From assembly GCA_026874595.1 (NCBI GenBank), contig CM049310.1, positions 38,517,558-38,581,557 of the forward strand: a stretch of 64,000 nt of DNA, read 5' to 3'. Origin of the DNA: Sipunculus nudus (lineage: Eukaryota > Annelida > Sipuncula > Golfingiida > Sipunculidae). Under the pieces are notes generated by a model. That model saw only the letters and a program-made list of their open reading frames with translations. It searched no databases and was not told the DNA's origin. Shown piece by piece: positions 53,101 to 57,977 of the stretch (the first letter of the stretch is position 1; each line of letters starts with the position of its first letter). The translations under genes and the position numbers were made by a program.

Positions 53101-56100
53101 TAAATTTCATATATGCAAATATTTAAAATTAATACACATGTGACAATAAATAATGATCTGTATCCATTGTCCTATTACAAAAAAGTTTAGGTTTCCATAG
53201 TGGTGTGAAACTAATCTGACTTGTTCAATATATTTTTATCACTTGCATTGTGATCAACATAGTTGGTTTTCTGGCCATTATATGAATTTTGCTGTCCATG
53301 GTTAAACCCAGAACAGGTTTTATTTGAGTAGTAATCTCTGCATGAAAACAACATTAATGTAAATATATTTTCTTCCAATAAGTAATATGTGGGTTACCCC
53401 ACTTAAAAGTATAAGTAATAAAATGAGAAAACATTTGTATGATAGATAGTGTTGTTCAGTTTATTTGTATGAATGTAACTTACATGAAAGAACAGACAAG
53501 AAAGGAGAGCAAAGGCAAGTTTCCAGTCAAAAGTAGCTTGAGTTTTCTTTTTATTTTACAAATAAAATATATTTCTGTTAAATTTCAGAAAAATGTAGAG
53601 AAGCAACTCTCTCTCCTGTTGCACAGGTCAACAACAGAAGGAGAGACACAAATCAATGTACAAAAATTACAAGAGGACCAAAACTCAGGGAGGTGGGTCT
53701 GACGTAATTTTCACCATGAGCCACTGAAGCATACAATTCTGTAAAAATCATGAAGCTTATATCAGACTGAGGCTGTATATTTGGTAATATAGCTTGATGT
53801 TAAAGAGACTGTATTTTCTTTATTTTAAAATCCTACAACCAGATTGATGAAGATTTTCTAAATTTATTCAGTGGAATTGTAATTAAAACTAAAAATCATG
53901 ATTAAAGATGTAGGTTTTAATAAATATACAACACTGCAAATATCCACTCATCATTTATTATAGGTCTTGTGTGCAGATTTATTGAAAATGGGAGATTTTT
54001 TTTGCTCAATAAATCCTTGTTTACTGGAAACACTTGGTTTGCTGAGGTGTTAAAACATTTTAGCATTTGCAAGCATCCAGGTAGTAAAACTAGTAATTCT
54101 TGTATATTTATGTTTCAGTGTGGTACTGACGTTTTACGCAACTATAGTGCAGAAAGAGGTACACAGAGTACAGCCAGGAGTGGAGGTGGTGCAGCGATTA
54201 AAGCAAAAATTCAGGGCAGAGGGGGACCTGCTTGATATCAAGGTCATCTCTGTTGATACATTGGGTAAGTCTGAGTTGAAGGTCAAGGTCAAATGTCACA
54301 GCCAAGGTCAAGGTCATTAAATTGACAGGTCATGTTACAGGCAAAGCACCTGAATCAGTACATGAGTATAATGGTAATCAATAAGTGATACACACCAAAT
54401 GTCAAGCAAGTAGTAAAAGCTGTAAAGTTCATAGCATGATGTGTATTAAGTACAGGTTATAATTATTAAATTTATGTCATACTCTTGTGTCATAGAGAGA
54501 AAGTTATGAAGTAAAGGGCTGACAATCAAGAAAAACTTTGGGCAGGAGAGAATTTGACTTTCCTTTGCTTAGTAAGGTCTGATTGTGTTCAGTTGAGAAC
54601 AACACCAACATCTACTTCTTAATGTTGATAAACATGGCAGTTTTCTATTATTTCAGTTTGCCAGAACAACTGTTCAGGCCATGGGGTGTGTAACCAATAT
54701 ACAAAGCACTGTGTCTGTGAAGCTTTCTGGATGGAGAACTTTGTAAAATCCCATTTGGGTACCAAGGAAAGCAACTGTGGTAGGTAGTCTTGTTTTATTC
54801 TCATAATTTCACTCTGAGGACTGACTGCAGGTGCCATCTGATGGTGGTAATGGGAACTGCAAACAGAATCCACTTAGATTGCACATGGTTGTTTTATGTA
54901 GCTGTAAATTAATAGAACCACTAATATTCCACTTGTCAAATACATAAATATATATGATTATTAGACCCTGTATTGACAAGTTAGCCATGTTAGCGGCGCA
55001 TAATCTAGTGTTAGTTCTCTCAGTCCATGTACACAAAAATCAGGGTATCAATTTATAATGAAAAATGGTATAATATAGATACTGTGACATTAATTCTAGC
55101 CTATGAATTTTCTAAACTTCATGTGTAAATGCAATAATTACATTTATACATAATTTTTATGTTAATATATTAATAACTTTTGTCAATATTGGGAAAAAGC
55201 CAACAGAGGTCAAAATAAAACAGCCAATAGACAATTGAAAATTTAGTCACTTGAAAACTGCATAATACCATAGAAATAAATGAGTGGTACTGTTATTTTC
55301 TGGCACTGAGGGCTGTTCGTTCTGAGATTTCATATCTGTAAATCTAAAGCTTTAGAAATTACATTTTGAATAATTGCCTTCTGATGTGGTCTGACATATT
55401 GCATCAAAGATGCCTTTACAGAGGTTTATGAAAGTAGTTTGATATTGAATGATTGTGTATTATATACCAAGAGAAAGGAGTAACACACTGTATTAACTAC
55501 ACACTTGTTATCTCTGAATATACCCTACAGTTCACTGAAGTCTGTACCACCAGTGGTACCCAATGACATTTGTCCATCATTCTGTTTTATATCTCCATGG
55601 TATTGCACCAGTCTAGAAAGAGGGTTCAAAGCATCATGTTAGATCAGAAACATTTAAATAAGGCCAAAATAAAAAAAGGTATGGTTCTCAGGCACTTTTT
55701 TTCAGAAATCAATGCGGGCAGGCGCTTTTTTTATTTTAAATTTTTTGGTATGTTCCGATAAAAATGTCAAATGTTAAGGGAAAAGCATGAAAATAACAGT
55801 TTTATTTTGCTAAATAAGTAAAAGCACTACAAAACAAAGGAAAGTGTATAGTTGTATCTTCTTGAAAGAAATGTCGGAGCGGCAGCTGCACAAAATTGGA
55901 AAGTTTTTATTGAAAATCAAAATAAAAATTTTTGATGCGGGGGTTTAAAATTGATGCGGGTGGTGCCTGCGAACCATACCTCTTATTTTTTTTGGCCTTA
56001 CCATAATTTTTTTTTTTCCCTCAAAATTTCAGTATATGTCTTAAGTCTTATTATGTTATGGTGTCATCCATATTGGTTTCCAACCTGCCTTGATGATTAC

Positions 56101-57977
56101 ACTTTAAAAAAATATGATTTTATCTACAACCAACCAGATTCTGCTTTTGACCAGGGGCCTTTACTGTCATTAGTGAAACTGAAATGTTATGGAAAATAGA
56201 CTGTTACCTCAGGTATTGAATCAATCACATTTCTGAAATACCAGTAGTTATTTTAGATGAATGTTACTGAAGATAGCTGAGAACTTCATAGAACTTTACT
56301 GTGGGTGTATAAAAACATTATCCAAAATGTCAGTTGGCACCCCTCAGATGACTTGACTATAATGTTATATGTGTTAATGTGTATATAAAGGTGACAGACT
56401 TTTGTTTTTGGTTTCAGATTGGAGTATTCTTTATGTTATTATCGTGGTGTTCGTTATTGTGATAACCCTCTCAGCTCTGGTGTGGGGAATTATCTGTTTC
56501 TGCAAAAGGTATGATATCAAATAAGATTCCCTTTCCTATTTTCCTTCAGCAATCTTTAATGTGGATATCTTCATAGTTTATGTAATCTTCAAATATGTAC
56601 ACTCCCAGAAAGTCTTAAGAACCTCACAAACAGAAGATAAAGTGGTATGTGCTAAGGTAAATGGTAAAGTAAATATGGAGTCACTAAAAAAAGAATACAT
56701 GTATATTTGAAGTACACCTTTATGGTCTGTCCTGTCAGTAATAGAATTATATTCAGCCTCTTCAGCAAATAAATGAATGAATAAAGAGCATGATTTATAA
56801 TGGTTTCCATGAGTAATTGAAGGTTTGAGTTGATAATAAGTGTTTAATTTCTCAGTTGTTGTCTGTTTGAATAAACAATCATTGTTTGAATTCCTAATCA
56901 TTCATTCTGTTATTAGATCCATGGTATTGTTATTTATATGTGATATTTCAGTAAAGTGTTTTTTTTTTGCAGGTGGCACAAATACCGTCCACGTAAACGT
57001 CACCGCTACACATTACTACAGGCAGTAGACGATGAAGGTAGAAATGGTATAGAGATGCACAAGACAAAACCAGGTGAAACTAGTTCCTCTTTGGGGAAAC
57101 TTTTCTTCACATTCTGATCCTTATCCTTTGAATCTCTCATTATTTAGGGGGTTTGAAATAGCCAAAATTTAAAAATCCAGCTAAAATACTTCTTTCATGC
57201 CTGAATAATGGCAGTGCCTTTTTGTTTATTCTCATATTCATGCATAAAGTAGGCATTTGCAATTGCCAACGCTCACAGCTGGGTGATATTGGATAAAAGT
57301 CTATTGAATGTACAACCTTGGGAATTAGATCAAGGTAAAAAATAAATACCAGGTGCAAATTTGTCACATATAACTTATATTTTTGAAAGTTTGCCATATC
57401 TGAGATTTAGGAAAAACAAGTGCAGAAGAAATTAAAATAAGAAGAAGAAAAAACAATTTGTAAACAGTGGTTTTCCACTCTGGGGGACCTACTCCCAAAA
57501 AAGAAATAACTTCCTAAATATTGATATATAAATAAACTCATCAAACTCTTTAAATTGCACTTTAATACGGGGTGGCTTAAAAAGCAAGGAAGGTGAATTT
57601 AATGCATCTTTTATCATAATGTGACAGGATTCATCTTCTTTATCCTCATTTACTAGCCTACAGGTCCTATCAGCTTGCATAAAAAAGATCTGCAAAAAAC
57701 ATTCAAAATCTATATGATTGATTTCTGTATCTATACAACATGCCATCACAACATTCATACTGGCCTCTGCAAGGTGTGCTATCCTTCTGGCCTCAAGGTC
57801 ATTCTTTACTCATTACTTTCATCACTTTCAGGTAAAGGTCAAGGCAACAACAGCATCATGGTTTCTGAGTCTGACTTCACTAGTGATGAAGAAACATTAT
57901 TCATCCAGCACAAAAAGGCTAACGGTCACCTGAAAAACGGGCTTGTTAAACCACAAAAAGGGAAAGTGAAGACATAG
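8979..57977 (+). CDS. KIAA0319L: KIAA0319/KIAA0319L-like PKD-domain membrane protein (20 coding exons)
   Basis: The spliced reading frame joins 20 exons, each listed separately, with consistent phases throughout and ends in TAG. It predicts 773 residues. Order: signal peptide (about 1-22), PKD1 (36-127), PKD2 (131-227), PKD3 (229-321), PKD4 (324-416), PKD5 (418-513), linker (514-620), six-cysteine module (622-661), transmembrane helix (about 665-688), cytosolic tail (689-773). PKD2-PKD5 carry the family's (S/T)DD turn followed by a W; PKD1 keeps the W but not the DD. The family traffics between Golgi, plasma membrane and endosomes; vertebrate KIAA0319L serves as the AAV receptor and KIAA0319 is a dyslexia candidate. 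Vertebrate KIAA0319L is about 1050 residues and has an N-terminal MANSC domain, which is not seen here. Invertebrates may have a single gene for both vertebrate paralogues, so the symbol denotes the family. Confidence 0.93.
9632..9670. repeat. 10-bp inverted repeat with 19-nt loop
   Basis: TAGTAGTATA at 9632-9641 is exactly complementary to TATACTACTA at 9661-9670. It could form a small hairpin in intron RNA. AT-rich sequence produces such arms by chance, so function is doubtful. Confidence 0.55.
10548..10965. mobile_element. hAT-like non-autonomous element, copy 1
   Basis: Starts AGGGCTGTAACGATTCAT and ends with TTTCAGCCCT, giving a short AGGGCTG/CAGCCCT terminal inverted repeat. Many animal hAT MITEs begin with this 'AGGGCTGTAACGAT' word, so the class is inferred from the ends. 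The interior has TGTAT and ATGTATC words and no coding capacity. I did not find a clear 8-bp target duplication. Confidence 0.55.
12276..12740 (+). repeat. Pearl-like element, family D, copy 1
   Basis: The head reads 'agaccctgcttgacaagc', followed by a GTCC/TTCCGTCC tract. Three direct units then begin with 'cgataactcaacaaca' at about 12394, 12539 and 12684, an exact 145-bp spacing. Each unit contains 'ctgcagctttccc', 'attggtacc', 'gggctccaga' and 'ttccaatatggctgcc'. Open frames on both strands are products of the tandem units. A second copy lies at 31017-31580. Confidence 0.85.
13093..13320 (+). mobile_element. Family B element, left end (truncated or diverged)
   Basis: 'gagctcagctgactgaaagtc' and the following 'ggcacaaattNtaactNct' block match the left half of the complete copy at 32359. 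No TCAGCTGAGC right end was found downstream. The homology with the 32 kb copy continues through 'gaggtcactgtgacct' and 'caagctatggggct' to the poly-C run at 13311; beyond that it becomes uncertain. Confidence 0.65.
16080..16640. repeat. TGACCT-rich stretch with a 98-bp direct repeat
   Basis: 'aaggcag' blocks at 16274 and 16372 start two related segments that contain 'accttaa.cctggc/gactt'. The area carries repeated TGACCT or TGACC words, including TGACCTGTGACCT at 16126-16138. That is a perfect DR1 arrangement for nuclear-receptor binding (AGGTCA half-sites on the minus strand). This may be an eroded repeat family rather than an enhancer. Confidence 0.5.
18588..18967 (+). mobile_element. Probable LTR of a Gypsy-type retrotransposon
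   Basis: A 380-bp segment begins TGACAG and ends GGACATCA, the usual TG...CA pattern. It holds an AATAAA at 18830-18835. Three nucleotides after its end lies the first of three primer-binding-site-like words complementary to tRNA-Leu. No gag or pol follows and no second LTR was found, so this is a 5' remnant. The LTR borders are inferred; the primer sites are the firm evidence. Confidence 0.55.
18971..19054 (+). other. Three tandem tRNA-Leu-type primer binding sites
   Basis: TGGTGGCAGCGGTGGGATT at 19004-19022 equals the reverse complement of a typical animal tRNA-Leu 3' end including CCA, from my knowledge of that tRNA. Degenerate versions flank it: TGGTAGCAGCATTGGGAT at 18971 and TTGGCAGCAGTGGGAT at 19039. 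The first sits three bases after the LTR end, the canonical place for a reverse-transcription primer site. Confidence 0.65.
19412..19570. repeat. Direct duplication, about 80 bp
   Basis: Two consecutive units share 'cagttgcttcac', 'atgcaaccatagaaa', 'tttttgctttNgatta' and 'ctttcattatgtg'. No coding signal is present. Confidence 0.75.
20020..20560 (+). repeat. Pearl-like repeat, family A, copy 2
   Basis: The head 'ggatatatcatggtatagccgc' and a GTCTGTCTGTCC tract are followed by several degenerate units carrying 'catatttaatgaggtcagaggt'. It matches the copies at 2.2, 42.2 and 44.4 kb. The end region 'aggtcacaagacataagat...attatgcat' also recurs at about 47752, beyond the LINE. Confidence 0.75.
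21168..21655. mobile_element. hAT-like non-autonomous element, copy 2
   Basis: It begins 'accagttagggctgcag', sharing 14 bases with the left border of the element at 10548, and ends 'tttcagctataacccc'. Inside, 'agtNcttaagtccaaaattt' style words occur near both ends. Ends are eroded, so the boundaries are approximate. Confidence 0.4.
21858..21893. repeat. Compound (TA)n(TG)n microsatellite
   Basis: A TA run passes directly into a TG run, a clean two-part dinucleotide repeat. Confidence 0.9.
25048..25083 (+). mobile_element. Family B element, isolated right end
   Basis: 'cttcagctgagc' followed by 'acccatgggtcccttgtt' matches the right ends at 5780 and 33230. It includes a perfect 10-bp palindrome, ACCCATGGGT, at 25066-25075. 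No matching left end was found within a few kb. Confidence 0.6.
26105..26195. repeat. (AT)n microsatellite before exon 2
   Basis: Two long TA blocks are split by 'aaattatat' and end about 80 bp before the exon 2 acceptor. Tyr/Ile open frames across it on both strands are artefacts. Confidence 0.95.
26277..26375 (+). CDS. KIAA0319L: Coding exon 2: start of PKD1
   Basis: Residues 34-66, from IQPLVVSAG to TTPKDEK. The 'LVVSAG...ITLPENE' segment matches the opening of the first PKD domain in the KIAA0319 family. The acceptor is ttgtag. A competing AG four bases later would shift the frame, so 26277 is preferred. Enters and leaves in phase 1, donor gtgaga. Confidence 0.9.
26396..26640. repeat. 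GAT-rich repeat tract in intron 2
   Basis: Runs of GATGAT(G) are interspersed with a twice-repeated 'ttgcacaatggctac' word about 78 bp apart. This is a complex trinucleotide repeat immediately after exon 2. Confidence 0.85.
26939..27036 (+). CDS. KIAA0319L: Coding exon 3: middle of PKD1
   Basis: Residues 67-99. It carries the YKYEWTLMTGPEG strand with the conserved tryptophan, then 'INTATLKLSK'. Acceptor is ctccag, entry phase 1, exit phase 0, donor gtaaat. The alignment with family members continues straight into exon 4. Confidence 0.92.
27171..27395 (+). mobile_element. tRNA-derived SINE, copy 1
   Basis: An internal RNA polymerase III promoter is present. A box TAGCAAAGCGG is at 27226-27236 and matches TRGYNNANNGG. 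B box GGTTCGAAACC is at 27269-27279 and matches GGTTCGANNCC, at tRNA-like spacing. A non-tRNA tail follows. A second diverged copy starts 265 bp later in the same direction. It is not an intact tRNA gene, because flanking stems are not tRNA-like and the unit is repeated. Confidence 0.75.
27438..27625 (+). mobile_element. tRNA-derived SINE, copy 2 (diverged)
   Basis: 'ggggtgacataaaagcgga' and 'aagcggttggNaNgccagac' repeat copy 1. The B-box area has decayed to 'gggttcatctcc', so this copy is probably no longer a good polymerase III template. Confidence 0.7.
29202..29535. repeat. Interspersed repeat family F, copy 1
   Basis: Blocks such as 'gacatctgg.agcaagtcaga', 'tatccatcac', 'taagaacNtttc' and 'caggtgaatagcc' occur in the same order at 48918-49275. 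The orientation is the same. Family not identified; a poly-G run sits at its left edge. Confidence 0.65.
31017..31580 (+). repeat. Pearl-like element, family D, copy 2
   Basis: Same head, 'gggccctgcttgacaagcgg', and 'TTCCGTCC' tract as at 12276. Direct units begin at about 31104, 31251 and 31396, spacing 147 and 145 bp. Predicted 77-109-residue open frames here are translations of the units. Confidence 0.85.
32103..32190 (+). CDS. KIAA0319L: Coding exon 4: end of PKD1
   Basis: Residues 100-128, LVAGVYLFKVAVSAEG then YGEGFVNVTVSE. The 'GEGFVNVTV' strand is nearly identical across the family and includes an N-glycosylation sequon (NVT). Acceptor ttacag, entry phase 0, exit phase 1, donor gtaagt. 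Confidence 0.93.
32359..33255 (+). mobile_element. Family B element, complete copy (897 bp)
   Basis: Begins TTTAGCTCAGCTGACTGAAA and ends with TTCAGCTGAG, 'acctatgggtcacttgtt'. The two ends hold a short exact inverted repeat (CTCAGCTGA/TCAGCTGAG). A GTCC-like region follows the left end; a poly-C tract (32580-32603) interrupts it. No coding capacity. Confidence 0.7.
35718..36728 (+). mobile_element. Family E element with 12-bp inverted ends and three 302-bp units
   Basis: AAGCCCTCAGCC at 35718-35729 is exactly complementary to GGCTGAGGGCTT at 36717-36728. A CCGTCCGTCCGTCC tract follows the left end. Three direct units start with 'ggatatct...aaaaggattcac' at 35820, 36122 and 36424, each with 'gatgggtgaccttgacct' and, in all but the truncated last, 'caatttctgattttt'. 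No open frame of note. A pearl-like non-autonomous element is the best reading. Confidence 0.8.
36959..37048 (+). CDS. KIAA0319L: Coding exon 5: start of PKD2
   Basis: Residues 129-158. 'ENKPPVSVIRP' opens the second PKD domain, as 'NLPPVAVVSP' does in vertebrate relatives. 'DAVLDGS' starts the DGSxSxDD turn completed by exon 6. Acceptor tttcag; phase 1 in and phase 1 out; donor gtatgt. Confidence 0.92.
37049..39224 (+). other. KIAA0319L: Intron 5
   Basis: AT-rich with homopolymer runs and a poly-G tract at 38998-39012. No exon, RNA gene or recognisable mobile element was seen. Confidence 0.7.
39225..39366 (+). CDS. KIAA0319L: Coding exon 6: core of PKD2
   Basis: Residues 159-205: ESSDDDKIIKYHWEMASG, then 'LVMKNLAPGKYKF'. 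The DD turn, YHW and LxPGxYxF strands are diagnostic of this family. It is the most GC- and CpG-rich coding stretch in the gene. Entry phase 1, exit phase 2, donor gtaaga. Confidence 0.94.
39367..43286 (+). other. KIAA0319L: Intron 6
   Basis: Contains poly-G (40673-40689), poly-T (40748-40766) and a family A repeat near its end. A 119-codon open frame at 41475-41834 has no recognisable domain and no splice compatibility need, so I leave it uncalled. Confidence 0.7.
42230..42860 (+). repeat. Pearl-like repeat, family A, copy 3
   Basis: The longest copy. Units with 'ttNNNaaaactcaNNNtaa' heads start near 42278, 42421, 42536 and 42692. 'aataaggtcagaggtcac' or 'aatgaggtcNgaggtcac' closes several of them. 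Same orientation as the host gene and as the other three copies. Confidence 0.8.
43287..43351 (+). CDS. KIAA0319L: Coding exon 7: end of PKD2
   Basis: Residues 206-227, LTVTDSDGASNSTFANVTV. This closing strand is nearly identical to vertebrate KIAA0319L. Two N-glycosylation sequons, NST and NVT. Entry phase 2, exit phase 1. At 65 bp it is the shortest exon and easily missed by gene finders. Confidence 0.93.
44145..44305 (+). CDS. KIAA0319L: Coding exon 8: first half of PKD3
   Basis: Residues 228-281: EKDYPPKANPGSN, 'ISLPQNSVTLYGNSSTDD', 'IASYEWIKKSDD'. Family equivalents read DYPPVANAGPN and LPQNSITLNGNQSSDD, so the assignment is strong. NSS sequon in the turn. Acceptor tttcag; entry phase 1, exit phase 0; donor gtgagt. 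Confidence 0.94.
44440..44880 (+). repeat. Pearl-like repeat, family A, copy 4 (interrupted by LINE)
   Basis: Head 'ggacatatcatggtgtaccc' then degenerate units like copies 1-3, stopping at 'ttcttacctgta' where the LINE poly-T starts. In copy 2 the corresponding sequence continues to 'aggtcacaagacataagat...attatgcat'. A similar string, 'aggacacaagatatggg...attatgcat', appears at 47752. This suggests one repeat split by the insertion. Confidence 0.65.
44872..47510 (-). mobile_element. 5'-truncated LINE (L1/Tx1-like), antisense to host gene
   Basis: On the minus strand: reverse transcriptase ORF, about 440 bp of 3' UTR and a poly-A tail, seen as the poly-T run at about 44872-44897. Homology to LINE proteins starts near residue 44 of the ORF (about 47500), so the endonuclease and ORF1 are missing. 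The AT-rich 3' UTR includes CATA repeats. No clear target-site duplication was found. Confidence 0.85.
45341..47632 (-). CDS. LINE reverse transcriptase, partial polyprotein (763 codons)
   Basis: Non-LTR retrotransposon reverse transcriptase, which copies element RNA at a nicked target. Seen: VDCKILSKIL at the start of homology (44-53), DQTAFVPGR (68-76), motif A 'GADFAAAFDSVD' (103-114), 'SRGTKQGDPIAPYLF' (159-173), catalytic FADD (205-208), a zinc-knuckle-like C642-C645-H654-C659, and an L1/Tx1-style end 'EYTIAQSKDKM...VKKW'. The first roughly 43 residues, with SPGDDPEIVRARW, do not look like LINE protein and probably come from flanking sequence. The frame has no internal stop, which suggests a recent insertion. 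Without an endonuclease domain it is not autonomous. It is not a host gene. Confidence 0.85.
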   Translation of the reverse strand: MTSASNMILNLQVHKVFIQLSTETSPGDDPEIVRARWRSPDVNVDCKILSKILVSRLSKVLQKLVHIDQTAFVPGRYMGDSIRLISDVIEFCNNENTTGILFGADFAAAFDSVDQGFMLCVLKRLGFGPMFINWVKLLHTNTSCCVLNNGFSTNYFTMSRGTKQGDPIAPYLFILVMEVMTQMVRNNMNVKGITVGDKEIKLTLFADDVTFFLSDVQSFKSLVSIFELFEEYTSLRVNFDKSEAAWLGDWKVRQDKPISCKWVNLTCSAIRILGIFFSYDTDICQKLNFHSTEAKLKTVLNMWSWRTLTIFGRTEICRTLALSKILYVCNMFIAPKSFVENVTQYLKKFLWNGKRPKVQYNAIIGDYEKGGIKFPDVRTRLKTQNIMWIKRLIVAGDATWKIIPQYYLKSIGGVTSVSSNFDVKRVPGNMLSFYKKCLKEWSNYVTVIPQTAEDVRIQPLWNNSFLKINSKSFYYATLDVYNIKTIGDLMNATGNLYTWNEFQRAYPVVSVKEFMQWRSIVDAVPKDWIKRVKLKASGQLEIVSKYGCDLIQTIGGICNLLKLDSRTVYKVLIKQILVPPTQENNWIKTTSLSPEDLKNVYNLIHQTSLDMYSREFQFKVIHNYLAVNYWLHKWKLSDTPRCSYCHTEYETITHLFLECFVSKNLYFKIQSWLESLGISLPCISRKTVLSGVLPGTENCLINQIILTYKLTLYFNRKEHEVDLFADFVRRIISVQNTEYTIAQSKDKMSLHVKKWNIMLPHLH
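47511..47751. other. GATCTCCGG motif cluster with 18-bp palindrome
   Basis: GATCTCCGGG or close variants occur near 47512 (inverted), 47537, 47549, 47692, 47710, 47719 (inverted) and 47724. GATCTCCGGCCGGAGATC at 47710-47727 is a perfect 18-bp palindrome. The segment is far richer in CpG than the surroundings. It lies between LINE homology and resumed repeat sequence, so it may be the LINE's own 5' sequence, a filler or another insert. Confidence 0.6.
48602..48725 (+). CDS. KIAA0319L: Coding exon 9: second half of PKD3
   Basis: Residues 282-322: GVRTAVLHLENLEVGSYTF, 'LKVTDTAGQVDTADVHVFV'. The layout 'GVxTxxLHL...GxYTFxLKVTD' matches the family. Acceptor ttgcag; entry phase 0, exit phase 1; donor gtgaga. 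Confidence 0.94.
48918..49275. repeat. Interspersed repeat family F, copy 2
   Basis: Direct-orientation match to 29202-29535: 'gacatctggtggcaaatcaga', 'gtcgataaacaagctcatac', 'taagaacctttc', 'gttgaatagc'. No coding potential. Confidence 0.65.
49775..49907 (+). CDS. KIAA0319L: Coding exon 10: first half of PKD4
   Basis: Residues 323-366: EHNKPPVARVGLDKVVTLP, 'TVILDGSNSTDDSKIISYLW'. The family consensus 'NxPPVAxAGxD' and 'LDGSSSxDD...YxW' is clear. NST sequon. Acceptor gacag; entry phase 1, exit phase 2; donor gtatgt. Confidence 0.94.
50040..50225. repeat. ATC/CAT-rich tract in intron 10
   Basis: Many CATCAT and ATCATC words with degenerate AT-rich spacers, ending about 100 bp before exon 11. 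It is the strand-opposite counterpart in composition to the GAT tract after exon 2. Confidence 0.75.
50323..50471 (+). CDS. KIAA0319L: Coding exon 11: second half of PKD4
   Basis: Residues 367-416: SGPNTVTLENTDRGVATAKN, then 'LVKGEYIFNLLVMDEEKKQG' and 'AKLKVTVKE'. It aligns with the family's 'RGPSxxxxENxDxxxATVxxL...GxYxFxLTVxD'. The usual LTVTDxxG strand is modified to LLVMDEEKK. Entry phase 2, exit phase 1. Confidence 0.93.
50987..51138 (+). CDS. KIAA0319L: Coding exon 12: first half of PKD5
   Basis: Residues 417-467: DENQPPKADAGPDQIVTLP, 'NLVTIDGTKSSDDKAIVSYKW'. Acceptor ttatag; entry phase 1; donor gtatgg after GGG, exit phase 0. Reading on into the intron gives a stop within 25 codons, so the donor is required. 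Confidence 0.93.
51984..52122 (+). CDS. KIAA0319L: Coding exon 13: second half of PKD5
   Basis: Residues 468-513: 'DHQAILQLTNLVEGRYMFSL', 'VTDAEGLSSKDSTSLFVKP'. 'LQLTNLVEGxYxFxLxVTDxxG' is nearly invariant in the family. Acceptor ttctag; entry phase 0, exit phase 1; donor gtcagt. A long G-rich tract starts about 25 bases after the donor. Confidence 0.94.
52147..52181 (+). repeat. G-rich tract (G9-10 A)n beside exon 13 donor
   Basis: Three long G runs are separated by single A bases. On RNA this could form a G-quadruplex or bind hnRNP F/H-type proteins, which often affect use of the nearby 5' splice site. It makes a false glycine-rich extension if the intron is translated. Confidence 0.9.
52997..53067 (+). 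CDS. KIAA0319L: Coding exon 14: linker after PKD5, part 1
   Basis: Residues 514-537: 'DLNQKNIVELKLATELHSFT'. It corresponds to 'DPRKSGLVELTLQVGVGQLT' in the vertebrate protein. Acceptor tttcag, entry phase 1, exit phase 0, donor gtaata. The exon is short and has no start codon of its own. Confidence 0.88.
53589..53692 (+). CDS. KIAA0319L: Coding exon 15: linker, part 2
   Basis: Residues 538-571: KNVEKQLSLLLH, 'TQINVQKLQEDQNSG'. It fits 'QRKDTLVRQLAVLLNV...IKVQKIRAH' of the family. Entry phase 0, exit phase 2, donor gtgggt. Confidence 0.9.
54119..54264 (+). CDS. KIAA0319L: Coding exon 16: linker, part 3
   Basis: Residues 572-620: SVVLTFYATIVQKEVHRVQP, 'VVQRLKQKFRAEGDLLDIKV', 'ISVDTL'. It matches 'STVIVFYVQ...AAEVARNLHMRL...LFKVLRVDT'. 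Entry phase 2, exit phase 1, donor gtaagt. Just after it, the intron contains several AAGGTCA words. Confidence 0.92.
54657..54779 (+). CDS. KIAA0319L: Coding exon 17: six-cysteine module
   Basis: Residues 621-661: CQNNCSGHGVCNQYTKHCVC, 'EAFWMENFVK', ending ESNC. Six cysteines in an EGF-like C-x3-C-x5-C-x6-C-x-C pattern plus a final Cys match the juxtamembrane C6 region of KIAA0319/KIAA0319L, linked in the vertebrate protein to dimerisation. 'WMEN' is conserved. Entry and exit phase 1. Confidence 0.94.
54780..56417 (+). other. KIAA0319L: Intron 17
   Basis: Its main content is a MITE with long inverted ends at 55659-56000. Open frames here overlap that element and are not coding exons. Confidence 0.8.
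55659..56000. mobile_element. MITE with about 37-bp terminal inverted repeats (342 bp)
   Basis: The left end begins TAAGGCCAAAATAAAAAAAG and continues GTATGGTTCTCAGGCAC. The right end, read on the minus strand, begins TAAGGCCAAAAAAAATAAGA and continues GGTATGGTTCGCAGGCAC. 'atgcggg' blocks sit inside both arms. It has no coding capacity. The superfamily is not assigned and a target duplication is unclear. Confidence 0.85.
56418..56508 (+). CDS. KIAA0319L: Coding exon 18: transmembrane helix
   Basis: Residues 662-691. After DWS comes a long hydrophobic stretch, ILYVIIVVFVIVITLSALVW, then GIICFCK at the cytosolic border. The vertebrate protein has the same order: Cys module, W-S-I-F/L, helix, CxCC. 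Entry phase 1, exit phase 2, donor gtatga. Confidence 0.94.
56973..57073 (+). CDS. KIAA0319L: Coding exon 19: basic juxtamembrane segment and YTLL motif
   Basis: Residues 692-725: WHKYRPRKRHRYTLLQAVDD, then 'GIEMHKTKP'. The basic run fits the positive-inside rule. YTLL matches the Yxx(hydrophobic) adaptor-binding signal; vertebrate KIAA0319 family tails have 'YTIL' in this place. Entry phase 2, exit phase 1. An internal GAAG|gtagaa at 57037 has the same phase and could skip 12 residues. Confidence 0.9.
57832..57977 (+). CDS. KIAA0319L: Coding exon 20: C-terminal tail and stop
   Basis: Residues 726-773: GKGQGNNSIMVSESDFTSDE, 'ETLFIQHKKANGHLKNG', ending in KVKT and TAG. 'SxMVSESxFxSDxxTxF' is the most conserved tail motif in the family. 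Acceptor tttcag, entry phase 1. No further coding exon is needed. Confidence 0.94.
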
